Origin: Candidatus Heimdallarchaeota archaeon
Lineage (GTDB): Archaea > Asgardarchaeota > Heimdallarchaeia > Heimdallarchaeales > Heimdallarchaeaceae
Assembly: GCA_030603365.1 (NCBI GenBank)
Contig: JAUVXV010000001.1
Location: forward strand, 372,001 to 436,000
Reading direction: 5' to 3'
Length of the DNA stretch: 64,000 bases
The notes below the pieces were generated by a model that was given only the letters and a program-made list of their open reading frames with translations, had not been told where the DNA came from and did not search any database. Within the stretch, counting starts at the first letter, position 1; every line of letters begins with the position of its first letter. Positions 28,407 through 37,959 of the stretch are shown piece by piece. Made by a program: the position numbers and the translations under genes.

Positions 28407-30608
28407 CTAGATTTCTTCCAAATACTCTTCAAGCTCAATTTCCTCTTCCTCTCCTTTAGTAGCAAATCTCATATCTAATTCTGCTATTGTTTTCTTTAAA
28501 GTCTCAAGAACAACAGAATCATCTTCATAGTGTTGAGAGTCAATAACTCTTTTGTATATTTCCTCTGGAAGATTCTTATAGTATCTAATACCATAAGCAA
28601 TAGAATCTCTTACTTTTGGATCTCGATCATTTTCCAGAATCTTGATTATTCCTTCAAGAGTATCTTCATTATTCTGGTAAAGTAAACATATTGCCGCTGT
28701 TGCTCTTTCAATTGGATAACTACTGTCTAACATTGTAATGAGTTTTGTATTTGTTTGTGCAGATTCTCCTCTTTTGGTAAGAACTAGTGCTAACCATATT
28801 TTAAGAAATGCAGGAGATTCATCAAGGCTTTCTTCGATTTTACCCATATCTAAATTCTTTCTTAAAACCAGTTCTTTTAGTGCTGTTTCCGTATTATCTC
28901 CTGCTAAGGTCAAAATTAATGACCCCAAATTATCTTTTCTCATAGTAGGAATTATAATCATTGGCACAAAGAAGAGTGCTATAAGGGGGTAATATCCAAC
29001 ATTGTTGTATACAAGGTTATTGAGTGCTACAAAGAAGTAGATTATACCTCCTAGCAAACCAACAATTTTCAGAGGATATTGATATTTGAATCTACCTCTC
29101 GATATAGGGTTTTTAACAAAGAAGAAAGCTATAGCAAAAGCTATGACTCCTATTGAAATTGGAACTGCAGTGTAGAGGAAGATAGACGTTCCAGTTAAAG
29201 TTTGGCTCGTAATCGCGGTTGCAAGATACATAACTCCAAAGTAAATAATTACTGGAATTCCTGTTGATAAGGTAAGTATTGTAATTCTTCTCTTGCGTAA
29301 TTTCTTTTCCAGAAATGTTGCTTGTTTTTTTAGTGGAGGAACAACTGGATCTGTCATTTGGAGAGTAGCTTGTGTCATAGTTTTCATTAAGCCAGTATAG
29401 CTTTGTGCGCCATATCGTTTAGTTATCAGTTTGTTAACTAGACCAACTAAAACAATGAAAATTATTAAAGAAAATAAAATTCCAAGGAATTGGAAAATAA
29501 ACTGTAATATTACTTCAATTAACAATATAACAACAAAAAACACTAATAATGCTACTCCTTGTTTTCTTAGAGTTTTCCAGGTTTTCTTGGCAAAACTAAC
29601 TGTGTCCCTATAGAATATAATAGGGTAAATTATCATCCCGTAAAGACCTATTGTTTGCAGAGTCTTCATTATATTGATTAGAATTGATGATATATGGGAT
29701 TTATCAGGAAAATCCCATTTTAAAATAACAATAAATTCAAACACATTAGAAGTGTCATATCCAAAGCCAAATCCCAAAAAAAGTAAGATCATAGCTAATT
29801 CTATCCTCCTACTTAAATGATAAACCAGAATTATAACTAAGGAGACTACTAGAAAATAGAAGAGATCCGTTAGAAATGGAATCAATAGAGTGTATGACTG
29901 CTCTTGAAATGCTGTAACTAGATACTGTGGCATTGAAAACTGAGAAAGTAAATAGAACATCAAAAGAATTGTAGCTGTAGATACTGCAACACCATCCATT
30001 GTGTTTACTTTTTTGTTAATTGAATACATTATCCCAGCATATAGCAAAGCAAAAACTGCACTAGCCAGCAGTATTGCTCCAATGTATATTATATAATCAT
30101 TTGTCTTATAATCAACTTGAGGTACTGATGTGTTTCCATTAGAAGGTGATCCGTTTATTTGTTCTATGTTACTCTCAATTCCTGCAATTTTTTGTGCTGC
30201 AGGTTGAAGAAACTTGGTATAAATATTTGACATACCGAGGATGAAAACAAATCCAAAAAGGGCTATTTTAAGGATATTCAATTTATTGCTAGCAATCTTC
30301 TTTGGAGAATTGATGCGGATTCCCAGTTTAAGAATATAATAGACACTTAGCCCCACTACTGCTATGAATGTACCAACATATACGAGGATGTATGAAGTTA
30401 AATTTATAGTGTCTCCTGGAGTAAATAAATCATTGAAGACTTTAGCACCCATGATAAATCCCAATAGTATAGCTAGACCAATACCTAATAATTGTCCTCC
30501 AAATTGCACTGTCCAATCCATGAAAATGAGGTCTCTTGCAAGAATAACACTAAAGGGTTCAAATTCTTCCTCTTCAGGTTTCTCTTCCTTGCTTTCATCA
30601 TTTGACAT
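28407..30608 (-). CDS. Polytopic membrane protein with C-terminal HEAT-like repeats (last gene of MoxR operon)
   Basis: 733 aa. About 14 hydrophobic segments in residues ~25-560, then a cytoplasmic alpha-helical region (~575-715) with HEAT-like units (ERATAAICLLYQNNEDTLEGI; RDPKVRDSIAYGIRYY) and an acidic end. No known transporter signature. It starts three bases after the 624 aa gene ends, so it belongs to the MoxR-DUF58 operon. Possibly the membrane platform of that system; inference only. Confidence 0.7.
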   Translation of the reverse strand: MSNDESKEEKPEEEEFEPFSVILARDLIFMDWTVQFGGQLLGIGLAILLGFIMGAKVFNDLFTPGDTINLTSYILVYVGTFIAVVGLSVYYILKLGIRINSPKKIASNKLNILKIALFGFVFILGMSNIYTKFLQPAAQKIAGIESNIEQINGSPSNGNTSVPQVDYKTNDYIIYIGAILLASAVFALLYAGIMYSINKKVNTMDGVAVSTATILLMFYLLSQFSMPQYLVTAFQEQSYTLLIPFLTDLFYFLVVSLVIILVYHLSRRIELAMILLFLGFGFGYDTSNVFEFIVILKWDFPDKSHISSILINIMKTLQTIGLYGMIIYPIIFYRDTVSFAKKTWKTLRKQGVALLVFFVVILLIEVILQFIFQFLGILFSLIIFIVLVGLVNKLITKRYGAQSYTGLMKTMTQATLQMTDPVVPPLKKQATFLEKKLRKRRITILTLSTGIPVIIYFGVMYLATAITSQTLTGTSIFLYTAVPISIGVIAFAIAFFFVKNPISRGRFKYQYPLKIVGLLGGIIYFFVALNNLVYNNVGYYPLIALFFVPMIIIPTMRKDNLGSLILTLAGDNTETALKELVLRKNLDMGKIEESLDESPAFLKIWLALVLTKRGESAQTNTKLITMLDSSYPIERATAAICLLYQNNEDTLEGIIKILENDRDPKVRDSIAYGIRYYKNLPEEIYKRVIDSQHYEDDSVVLETLKKTIAELDMRFATKGEEEEIELEEYLEEI

Positions 30609-30611
30609 AAA

Positions 30612-32486
30612 CTAGACCTCGATATCACTGAGTATGACGTCAAAACGTCTTTTTCTACTTTTAGTATACTTTCTTATTCGTTTTCCAATCAGGTAAAAGA
30701 TTACAACAACCACTCCCACTGCAATTGCTATTCCAGTATATATTACATTCCAATTCCTACTTACTTTGATGAAAATTTGATAAGTATTATCGAATTCATA
30801 GAGTTCATAGATTTGACTCCCAGCATCAACAAAAATGGAAACGTTCCAAACTCTCAACCCAAATCCTTGAAATTCTTCAAACTGAAGAGACAGTGTTTCA
30901 TTTACATCTAAGCTTTCTATTTCTTCACTTAGTTTGATGGAATCATTTACTGCTAATGTAACCCAAAAGGGAGCTGAAAGAATAGTACCATTATTCTGAA
31001 CAGTAAAATCAATTTGTAATCTTCTGAACTCTGTAGGATTTTCAGGACTAACTATAACCTCTTTTACATTTAAATTTGGAAAACGATACCAAGAATAGAT
31101 ATCAGTTGTATTTTCATCATATTCTGCGAAATATGATATTATGTTCATAGGATATAGAATATTGGCGGAACTATTCCAATTTTCAGTTTCTGGAGGGGAA
31201 GTTATTACGCTACTAAAGAAGCTTGTTGTACCTATTATTCCTAACGAATAATTCCCATAATAGGTTAAGATATTGCCTTCTCCTCTTATAGCATAATTAT
31301 CTAAATCATAGATTAATGTTCCATTTTCTTCTGTATATATAGGGATAATTTCTGAACCATCTTCTAATACAATTACTCCTAATCTCTGATTTCGATAGGA
31401 CAAGGTCGTATAGAAGAATTCACCATATTTCATATTGTCAACTGAAATATATTGTATTCCTGCTTTGTGTGGTTTACCATTGATTGTATAATTGTAAATT
31501 ATTGTTAGAGAGAAATTGAAATCTGCATCTGTAAAGATTCTGTGATAATTTTCAGAAGGATTCAACTCATTATTTGGGAGTGTTTCTGTACCATTTGCTA
31601 CTAATACTGTAAAAAGTTCATATATTCGAAAATCTGTATCTCGAAATACAATTCCGCCATCTTCAACTGTGGATATAGTTAACTCTGCGCTTCCTTGTAA
31701 AGATGGAATTGAGTCTGTATCTGGGGATGGATAAGCATAATATTCTGTTCCCCAAAGAAATTGAGGAATTGCTGTATAAACAAAAGATCCTTCTTCTAAT
31801 GATAGTGAATAAAAGACTACGCCTATTGGTCCTGAACCTCTAATGGTAGTTCCTTTGCTTACTTCTATGTCTATTGTTTGTCCAACAAAATCTATCTTAA
31901 GTGTTTGATCCGCAAAACCAGGAGTACTAACAGTAACTTCTGAATTATTGAATCCTGCAACAATTTTTGCCTTCATATTGTCGTATGGACTTTGATATTC
32001 ATCTCCCCACATAGACAATACTAAGGGGGCATACGAAAATGTATCATCCGAATCATTAGTTTCAGATGAATGATATACATTGATTTGTAATGGTACGAAA
32101 GTTTGGATCAAGGAACCATTTACCATATTCTCTTCAATTGCTGAATTAAGAGTTAATGTTTGATTCGCATCAATATATTCAGTAGAATTATATTGTATGG
32201 GCTCAAACCCAAAAATGACTGGAACACCATCATAGAACGTAGTTATCTCTACAATAGTAGGACCAAATGGTCCAGCTCTGAATAGTAAAGGTAATCTATA
32301 ATTGAGATATAATCCTCCAGCTGAGCTTCCTCCACTAGTATCTTCCCCACCTCCCGGAGGAGGAATTTCACCAGAACTGGGACTACCAGCAAATGTATAA
32401 CTTATGGTATATGAACTTGAGATAGAGAAAGGACTAATTAATAGTAATAGGAATATGAAAATTGTAGCAAAAACTCGTTTTCTCAT
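30612..32486 (-). CDS. Secreted single-pass membrane protein with CARDB-like domain (MoxR operon)
   Basis: 624 aa. Signal peptide (~1-25), a Pro/Gly/Ser-rich spacer (GEIPPPGGGEDTSGGSS), a large extracellular beta-rich region, a CARDB/Ig-like domain near 490-580 (VKEVIVSPENPTEF...FTVQNNG), one transmembrane helix (~585-605) and a short basic cytoplasmic tail. Its start overlaps the DUF58 gene's end by four bases. Several Asn-x-Thr/Ser sites could be glycosylated. Topology resembles surface components encoded beside MoxR/DUF58 in many prokaryotes. Confidence 0.7.
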   Translation of the reverse strand: MRKRVFATIFIFLLLLISPFSISSSYTISYTFAGSPSSGEIPPPGGGEDTSGGSSAGGLYLNYRLPLLFRAGPFGPTIVEITTFYDGVPVIFGFEPIQYNSTEYIDANQTLTLNSAIEENMVNGSLIQTFVPLQINVYHSSETNDSDDTFSYAPLVLSMWGDEYQSPYDNMKAKIVAGFNNSEVTVSTPGFADQTLKIDFVGQTIDIEVSKGTTIRGSGPIGVVFYSLSLEEGSFVYTAIPQFLWGTEYYAYPSPDTDSIPSLQGSAELTISTVEDGGIVFRDTDFRIYELFTVLVANGTETLPNNELNPSENYHRIFTDADFNFSLTIIYNYTINGKPHKAGIQYISVDNMKYGEFFYTTLSYRNQRLGVIVLEDGSEIIPIYTEENGTLIYDLDNYAIRGEGNILTYYGNYSLGIIGTTSFFSSVITSPPETENWNSSANILYPMNIISYFAEYDENTTDIYSWYRFPNLNVKEVIVSPENPTEFRRLQIDFTVQNNGTILSAPFWVTLAVNDSIKLSEEIESLDVNETLSLQFEEFQGFGLRVWNVSIFVDAGSQIYELYEFDNTYQIFIKVSRNWNVIYTGIAIAVGVVVVIFYLIGKRIRKYTKSRKRRFDVILSDIEV

Positions 32487-33424
32487 CTAACACGACCTCT
32501 TCTTTTGGAACCAAAATAGGTTATCAACAGTTTCTCCATTAAAACAGTTGTTGGAGCATCAATTACGTCAATATTCAGACCTAATACTTTGCGTTTAAAT
32601 TCGTTAATTTCCTTTATCTGCAATCCAAGTTCATACATAAACATACCTCTCTCAAGCAGATTACTGAAATTAACCGCTATGATATCTCCCGTTTCAGGAT
32701 CTTGGAATTTTACCTGTCTTGGATTTTTTGGGAATAAAAATTCTTCAGGATCATGTATGTGAATTAGCTTGACATCATGTCTTTTCACATTTGCAACTCT
32801 GAATCCATCCAAAGCACTTTCAAGATTTCCATGAAGATCAGTTAGAACGATGATTATTGCCCTTCTTTTTTGTGCTAATGCTATCTCTCTAATACTTTCT
32901 CCAATATCTGTATTTCCAAGAGGAGCAACTTTAAGCATCTCATTGAATATGTGGTACAGGTGTGTTTTTCCACCTCGTGGACGTATATATTTATGAATTT
33001 TATTAGAGAATGACACCCAACCAAAATTATCTCGGTTGTTCATAACTGTATAAGCTAGGGTTGCGATTGCCTCTACTGCCATTTTTATTCGAGGTGTTGG
33101 ATCACCTAGCAACATTGAGTAACTTGTATCGAGCATTAGAATAACGTTGGTGTTCCTTTCTTGTTCGTAATCTCTTACAATTAATTTGTGAGGAACTCTT
33201 GAAGATGCATTCCAATCTATGAATCTAAGATCATCTCCTTCAGTATATTCTCTTAAATCAGCATATTCTGTACCTGGACCTCGAAAGATAGATCGTCTGT
33301 GACCTTGAAGAAAACTGGTAGACCTCTCTTTGGCAAGAATCTCTAACCTTCTTAGTTTCTTAAGAGGAATTTTTCCGCTTTCTTTTTTCTCTTTCACTGA
33401 TTTTTGGTCTTCTGCTAGGGTCAT
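32483..33424 (-). CDS. DUF58 protein with von Willebrand A-like domain
   Basis: 313 aa cytoplasmic protein. The DUF58 signature is clear: FRGPGTEYADLREYTEGDD then RFIDWNASSR and VRDYEQER, followed by a vWA fold with the MIDAS motif DTSYS (residues 99-103) and a later TDLHG. DUF58 proteins are almost always encoded with a MoxR AAA+ ATPase; the pair is thought to remodel or activate partners, sometimes inserting metal. Here the MoxR gene heads the same operon. The next gene starts within its final codons. Confidence 0.9.
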   Translation of the reverse strand: MTLAEDQKSVKEKKESGKIPLKKLRRLEILAKERSTSFLQGHRRSIFRGPGTEYADLREYTEGDDLRFIDWNASSRVPHKLIVRDYEQERNTNVILMLDTSYSMLLGDPTPRIKMAVEAIATLAYTVMNNRDNFGWVSFSNKIHKYIRPRGGKTHLYHIFNEMLKVAPLGNTDIGESIREIALAQKRRAIIIVLTDLHGNLESALDGFRVANVKRHDVKLIHIHDPEEFLFPKNPRQVKFQDPETGDIIAVNFSNLLERGMFMYELGLQIKEINEFKRKVLGLNIDVIDAPTTVLMEKLLITYFGSKRRGRVR

Positions 33425-33428
33425 AATC

Positions 33429-35021
33429 TTACCTTCGTTTCATCAATTCATCATAAATATTTTTGATTGATTTGAGTATTTTTGAACCATCTTTTAATGA
33501 ATAATCATCGTCCCAAAGTAAACTATCCACAACATTGAAAACTTGTTTAGCTTCTTTGAGAATTTGTTTTTCATCTTTAATCATGTCAAGAATAACATTA
33601 TTGATGTCCACTAGAACACTGATGTTAATTTCTCCTTTAACTATAATGGCTAATATTTTTTGATACGATTCTAGTATTTTTAGTGCTTCTTTTCCTTTCT
33701 TCTTAATTTTCTTAATATCTATTACAAGAGGTTCTTTTACCTTTACTCTGTCTTTTAGATCCTCTTCTAAAATCTCTTCAAGCTCTCTTTCTACTCCTCG
33801 TGCAAACCGTATTTTTCTTTTTCGTAGAACTGCTAGATATGCAAATAGAGGGAAGAGATTAAATTGCCAACTAGGTTCGAAGATTCCTTTTTCAACTAGT
33901 AATTTTTCGAAATACCTATTCAAGGAAAGTCCTATAGAAATAAGAATTAGAAATAGGTGGCATATAATCATCCATGAGTATGAGGTATCATCGGCGTTGA
34001 GAAAAATCATAACAGCTGCACTCAGTAAAAACCATATCGCCATTGCTATGAAAATGTAGCTTTCTTTTTGCCAGTATAACCAAACGCCAATAAGACTTGA
34101 AACAATAGTAACAAGATAGAAAATTATTACTTGGATAATTGCAATTTTAGACCAGAAAGTGAAATAAAACACTGCAAGCATGAGGGTTGAAAACATTGCT
34201 GCTCCAAATGCTGCTTGTACAAGTTGTCTAACATTACTTTCAAATTTGATGTCTGACTTAAATTGATGTCTATCTAGGGTCCCCCTGAATTTCTCGTAGT
34301 TTTGATAAAGAACAGCAAACATCATTCCACCCATTATTCCAATGTCTAGGATTGAAATGAATGTTGTAGTTTGTAAAAGGGGTGTAGCATCTACTTCATA
34401 GACTTCAAGGAATTTTGCAAAAATATCTCCATGAAAAACCATGGGGGCGAAGATTATGATTAATACCGTATATAGTAACCATAAGAGATTATTTGCTGAG
34501 CTAATAAGATCTAATGCAATTGGTGGTTCAGCAACATTCCATTCTGCACCACTTAGGAATTTTGGCATTCTATCCTGAATATATCTCGATCTAATCACTC
34601 TTTCTAGAATTTCCGAGCCTATAATTATCATTGCAATTATTGGTAAAGAAATCCAAATACCCAAACCATTAGGACTTGAACCAAGTAAGAGTAAAAAGAG
34701 GTTTACTCCTGTTGTATTGGCAATTCCAACACCTGCATTAGGAATGGTTGCTTGTAGAATTGAGAATAATATTATTATCAAAAATGGTGTTAATTTTAAG
34801 AAGGAATACCAGAGTTTCTCTAATCTAATACGAATTCCAACACCTCGAGCTGTTTCAACTAGTGTTGCATTTAGTTCATGTGGATAAACCTTACGTGTGC
34901 CTCTAACAATAGCTCTTGTTTGACTTTTAAAAAGCCTAGTTCTCATCCCAAAGGATCTCATGAGAACATCCATTTTTTTCAGAGATCTTTCTAGTGGTGT
35001 AGTAGGTTTTTTGGAGCTCAT
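33429..35021 (-). CDS. Polytopic membrane protein of the MoxR operon
   Basis: 530 aa. About 10 transmembrane segments between residues 65 and 390, then a cytoplasmic helical C-terminus (~395-530) rich in Lys/Glu. The basic N-terminus (~60 aa) is also cytoplasmic. No family signature recognised. Its start overlaps the previous gene's stop by four bases (ATGA) and the DUF58 gene begins four bases after it, so its product very likely works with DUF58/MoxR. Confidence 0.7.
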   Translation of the reverse strand: MSSKKPTTPLERSLKKMDVLMRSFGMRTRLFKSQTRAIVRGTRKVYPHELNATLVETARGVGIRIRLEKLWYSFLKLTPFLIIILFSILQATIPNAGVGIANTTGVNLFLLLLGSSPNGLGIWISLPIIAMIIIGSEILERVIRSRYIQDRMPKFLSGAEWNVAEPPIALDLISSANNLLWLLYTVLIIIFAPMVFHGDIFAKFLEVYEVDATPLLQTTTFISILDIGIMGGMMFAVLYQNYEKFRGTLDRHQFKSDIKFESNVRQLVQAAFGAAMFSTLMLAVFYFTFWSKIAIIQVIIFYLVTIVSSLIGVWLYWQKESYIFIAMAIWFLLSAAVMIFLNADDTSYSWMIICHLFLILISIGLSLNRYFEKLLVEKGIFEPSWQFNLFPLFAYLAVLRKRKIRFARGVERELEEILEEDLKDRVKVKEPLVIDIKKIKKKGKEALKILESYQKILAIIVKGEINISVLVDINNVILDMIKDEKQILKEAKQVFNVVDSLLWDDDYSLKDGSKILKSIKNIYDELMKRR

Positions 35022-35743
35022 TCAGTTTTTCCTCCTTCTTCCTTACGGTTTTTTGGCGTTTTCGATATTGCTCCCATCAATTTTTTAAAGGCTTTTTTAG
35101 AAAATTCACCCATTTTAGGAATTCCTACAAATAATGATGGAGTAATCATAATTAACAAAATAACTACAAAAACAAAGATCCATCTAACAAACGTTTGTGG
35201 ATCTGGAAATCCAGGGAGATTTATTATTGGTAGAGCAGCACCTCTTTCTACCTGAATATAAGATCTATCTCCTGGAAAGTATGCTATATAGAGCGTATCT
35301 TCTGGTTGCAATGAACTATGAGCAATAATTTCTATTGAAATATTAAACAGATTGTAATCATTTGGTGCAAGCAATGTGGTATTTATGTGGTATATTTGAA
35401 TTGTTTCATTCAGCATAAAATCTTCTGCATGGAGATATCTTGCTTCAGTTTCATTGTCAGGATAAACATAAGTAATATCAACATAGGTAATAGTAATATT
35501 CTCACCTGGAGGTATTTCACCTGTCTTTGCTTCAAGTGTGATGCTAAAGTTTACTCCTACATTTTCTTCCCAGCTTAATGGAGCTCTAGAAACAACTGTG
35601 AAGTTTGTATTTTCATCGATTTCAAATCTATAAGTTGGTGATGTGTATACACTCTCCTGTCCTTCAGTTGGAAGGATGAGGAATATAGACAGCACTAATA
35701 CTGTGATTATTAATAAATTACGAATAGGTTTCTTTAACTTCAT
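35018..35743 (-). CDS. Secreted single-pass membrane protein of the MoxR operon
   Basis: About 241 aa: signal peptide (~1-25), an extracellular beta-sandwich-like domain (~30-180), one transmembrane helix (~188-210) and a basic cytoplasmic tail. ATG 35743 overlaps the upstream stop codon as TAATG, which suggests coupled translation; ATG 35761 would add six residues and lies inside the upstream gene. Unrecognised family; small and conserved in context only. Confidence 0.65.
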   Translation of the reverse strand: MKLKKPIRNLLIITVLVLSIFLILPTEGQESVYTSPTYRFEIDENTNFTVVSRAPLSWEENVGVNFSITLEAKTGEIPPGENITITYVDITYVYPDNETEARYLHAEDFMLNETIQIYHINTTLLAPNDYNLFNISIEIIAHSSLQPEDTLYIAYFPGDRSYIQVERGAALPIINLPGFPDPQTFVRWIFVFVVILLIMITPSLFVGIPKMGEFSKKAFKKLMGAISKTPKNRKEEGGKTE

Positions 35744-37947
35744 TATTGCTCTTTTCTCCATTTTTCAAATTTCTCAATTAATTTCATTACAGATTCTAAA
35801 TAATCTCTGGATTGAGGTTTTGTGTAGTAGATTTGCTCTTCATTTAACACATTAAGGGAAATTCCACTACCTATTGAAAGTAATTCAAGAGTTTCAGCGA
35901 CTAAAAATGCAGGAATATATCTTTTTATGGTTTTTTCATGCAGATCTTCATTTACTGCAAGAAGGTTTACAGGTACAATTCTACTAAGATAACCAAGTAA
36001 TTCCCAATACTCACCCAACATAGCTTTCCAAGGTTCTAGAGACATGTCAATTTCTCTTGATCTTTTTATAGCCTCAATTTGTATCTCTTCAACTGATACA
36101 AGCATTTCATATTTTTGCTCCTCTTCCTGAATTTTCTTAATCATTCTTCTTCGAATAATGAAATAAGTTAGTAGAAATGCGAGAATGGGGGCTATGAAAC
36201 CTAGAAGACTTAGAAAAATGAGGTTATTCATCAAGGAATTTTGTTGTTCTTCAGTAAGCTCAGTTTCTACTCTGAAATGTTCGAATCTTGCTGATAAATC
36301 TTCTATTGCATCAAGAACATCAATAAATGAATATGTAATTTGTGCAGAGAATAGATCGTGATACGGATCAATTTCTCTATCATTATGAATAAATCTAATT
36401 TTTGTCCTTCCCTCAGGAGTTTTTTCTAGATTTCCATCGATATCTAAAATTAGATAACTCTCAGGAGATGCACTATATACTATCGAGTCTTCAGGCATGA
36501 TAACTGTATATTCAATATTGGCTCTTGAATAATCATAATCTGGGGTTGTTTCATTTTGCATGTCAGGATCTATAAATAACAACCAGAAATAATCGAGATA
36601 AACAAGGATGTTACTATTATTGTAATAAACATAGGGTTTGACTATCTCATAATGTATATATCCTTGAAGATTTCTTATAAGAAATCGGTCACTATACTGT
36701 TGAAATGATATAGGAGTTCCAAACTCATTATAGGCTCTGAATTCTAGAACCTCGCTTGTATCGATCCAGATGCTAAAATTGTCAACCGTAAAACCAATGT
36801 CCATGTATACTGTTTCAAATGCAATTCCATCCTTTCCTAAATCTACGATTGTTTCATAATCAATAACTCCATCTTCGTTAAATGTTGGAGTAGTTCCTTC
36901 CAGTGTTAATGTTTTATTATTAGTAATTGTTTGATAATTAACATCATCTACCGTTTGATCATTGATGTGAAAGGTAGGAGAAACCAACAATAGAATGAGG
37001 AATACATTGAATAGTGCAGAAACCCGTTTTCTTGGGTCTGCTTCTCCTTCTATGTCTCTGAGCATTTTCTTAGGTAAACTTCTAGCTTCATTCAATTTAG
37101 ATTTGAACTTCTTTTTTGCACGTAAATAACCATAAAGCGCAGCTGCTATACTTACTACAACTGCAAGGAATGCGATTAATTTGAAATAGGTTTGAAGTAG
37201 ATCTAGAAGATTTTCTATTTGTTCAAGCTCTTGTTCCTGTCTTTGATTTTGATACATCTGTTCGGTAAATTGAAGATAGATAGGATCAAAATTATAGGTG
37301 ATTTCATATGTTAAAGGATCATGAAATGGATCCATTGCTCTTTCCTCATAATCCCATGTAATTCCAAATGACTCCCCTTCCTTTACAATAACTGCATTTT
37401 CAGTAGGAGCAAAACTGACAAGTCCTGCACCTTTTGGAAGTATTTGTTTATTATGATAGGTTACGGGGGCATATCTTATTTCATCTTCTGGTGTGAGATA
37501 ACTAAATTGAGCCCAAAATGTATCAAAAATTACAATAAAGTTGGTATCTATGAAATAATCAGGTTCACTATAAACTTCTATTTTGTAATATATTTCTGTA
37601 GTTCTAGGAGTTATCTCAATTCTATCATCAAATAGGAAGAAATCAACATTTTCTGTTAAATTACCTATACCGTCCCAAAAAGCAATCAATCGCATTTGAA
37701 GAACGTTTCCATATATAGTAAGATATCCGCCTGGTGAATTAAGATCTATCCAATAGATATACCCGTTTGTTTCCGTTATGTTATCTCTGAAATAATATTG
37801 ATCTTTACTGATAACAACAGTGAAATCAGTTTCTTGGGCTTGAACATCATTCGTTTTTGAATGGATTACAAAAGCACTTCCACCCACTAAAGCAATGATT
37901 TCTAAACCTATGATTATCAACAAGATTAGCTTGCGTTCGATCTTCAT
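35743..37947 (-). CDS. Membrane protein with duplicated ectodomain (MoxR operon)
   Basis: 734 aa. Signal anchor (~7-27), ectodomain 1 (~40-235), transmembrane helix (~255-273), another hydrophobic segment (~311-325), ectodomain 2 (~335-575), transmembrane helix (~583-607) and a cytoplasmic helical C-terminus. The two ectodomains end in matching motifs: MDPFHDPLTYEITYNF at ~205-220 and IDPYHDLFSAQITYSF at ~526-541, so the protein is an internal tandem duplication. Begins 12 bases after the MoxR gene. Function unknown; probably a surface sensor or assembly factor of the MoxR system. Confidence 0.75.
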   Translation of the reverse strand: MKIERKLILLIIIGLEIIALVGGSAFVIHSKTNDVQAQETDFTVVISKDQYYFRDNITETNGYIYWIDLNSPGGYLTIYGNVLQMRLIAFWDGIGNLTENVDFFLFDDRIEITPRTTEIYYKIEVYSEPDYFIDTNFIVIFDTFWAQFSYLTPEDEIRYAPVTYHNKQILPKGAGLVSFAPTENAVIVKEGESFGITWDYEERAMDPFHDPLTYEITYNFDPIYLQFTEQMYQNQRQEQELEQIENLLDLLQTYFKLIAFLAVVVSIAAALYGYLRAKKKFKSKLNEARSLPKKMLRDIEGEADPRKRVSALFNVFLILLLVSPTFHINDQTVDDVNYQTITNNKTLTLEGTTPTFNEDGVIDYETIVDLGKDGIAFETVYMDIGFTVDNFSIWIDTSEVLEFRAYNEFGTPISFQQYSDRFLIRNLQGYIHYEIVKPYVYYNNSNILVYLDYFWLLFIDPDMQNETTPDYDYSRANIEYTVIMPEDSIVYSASPESYLILDIDGNLEKTPEGRTKIRFIHNDREIDPYHDLFSAQITYSFIDVLDAIEDLSARFEHFRVETELTEEQQNSLMNNLIFLSLLGFIAPILAFLLTYFIIRRRMIKKIQEEEQKYEMLVSVEEIQIEAIKRSREIDMSLEPWKAMLGEYWELLGYLSRIVPVNLLAVNEDLHEKTIKRYIPAFLVAETLELLSIGSGISLNVLNEEQIYYTKPQSRDYLESVMKLIEKFEKWRKEQ

Positions 37948-37959
37948 TTAATTCAATCT

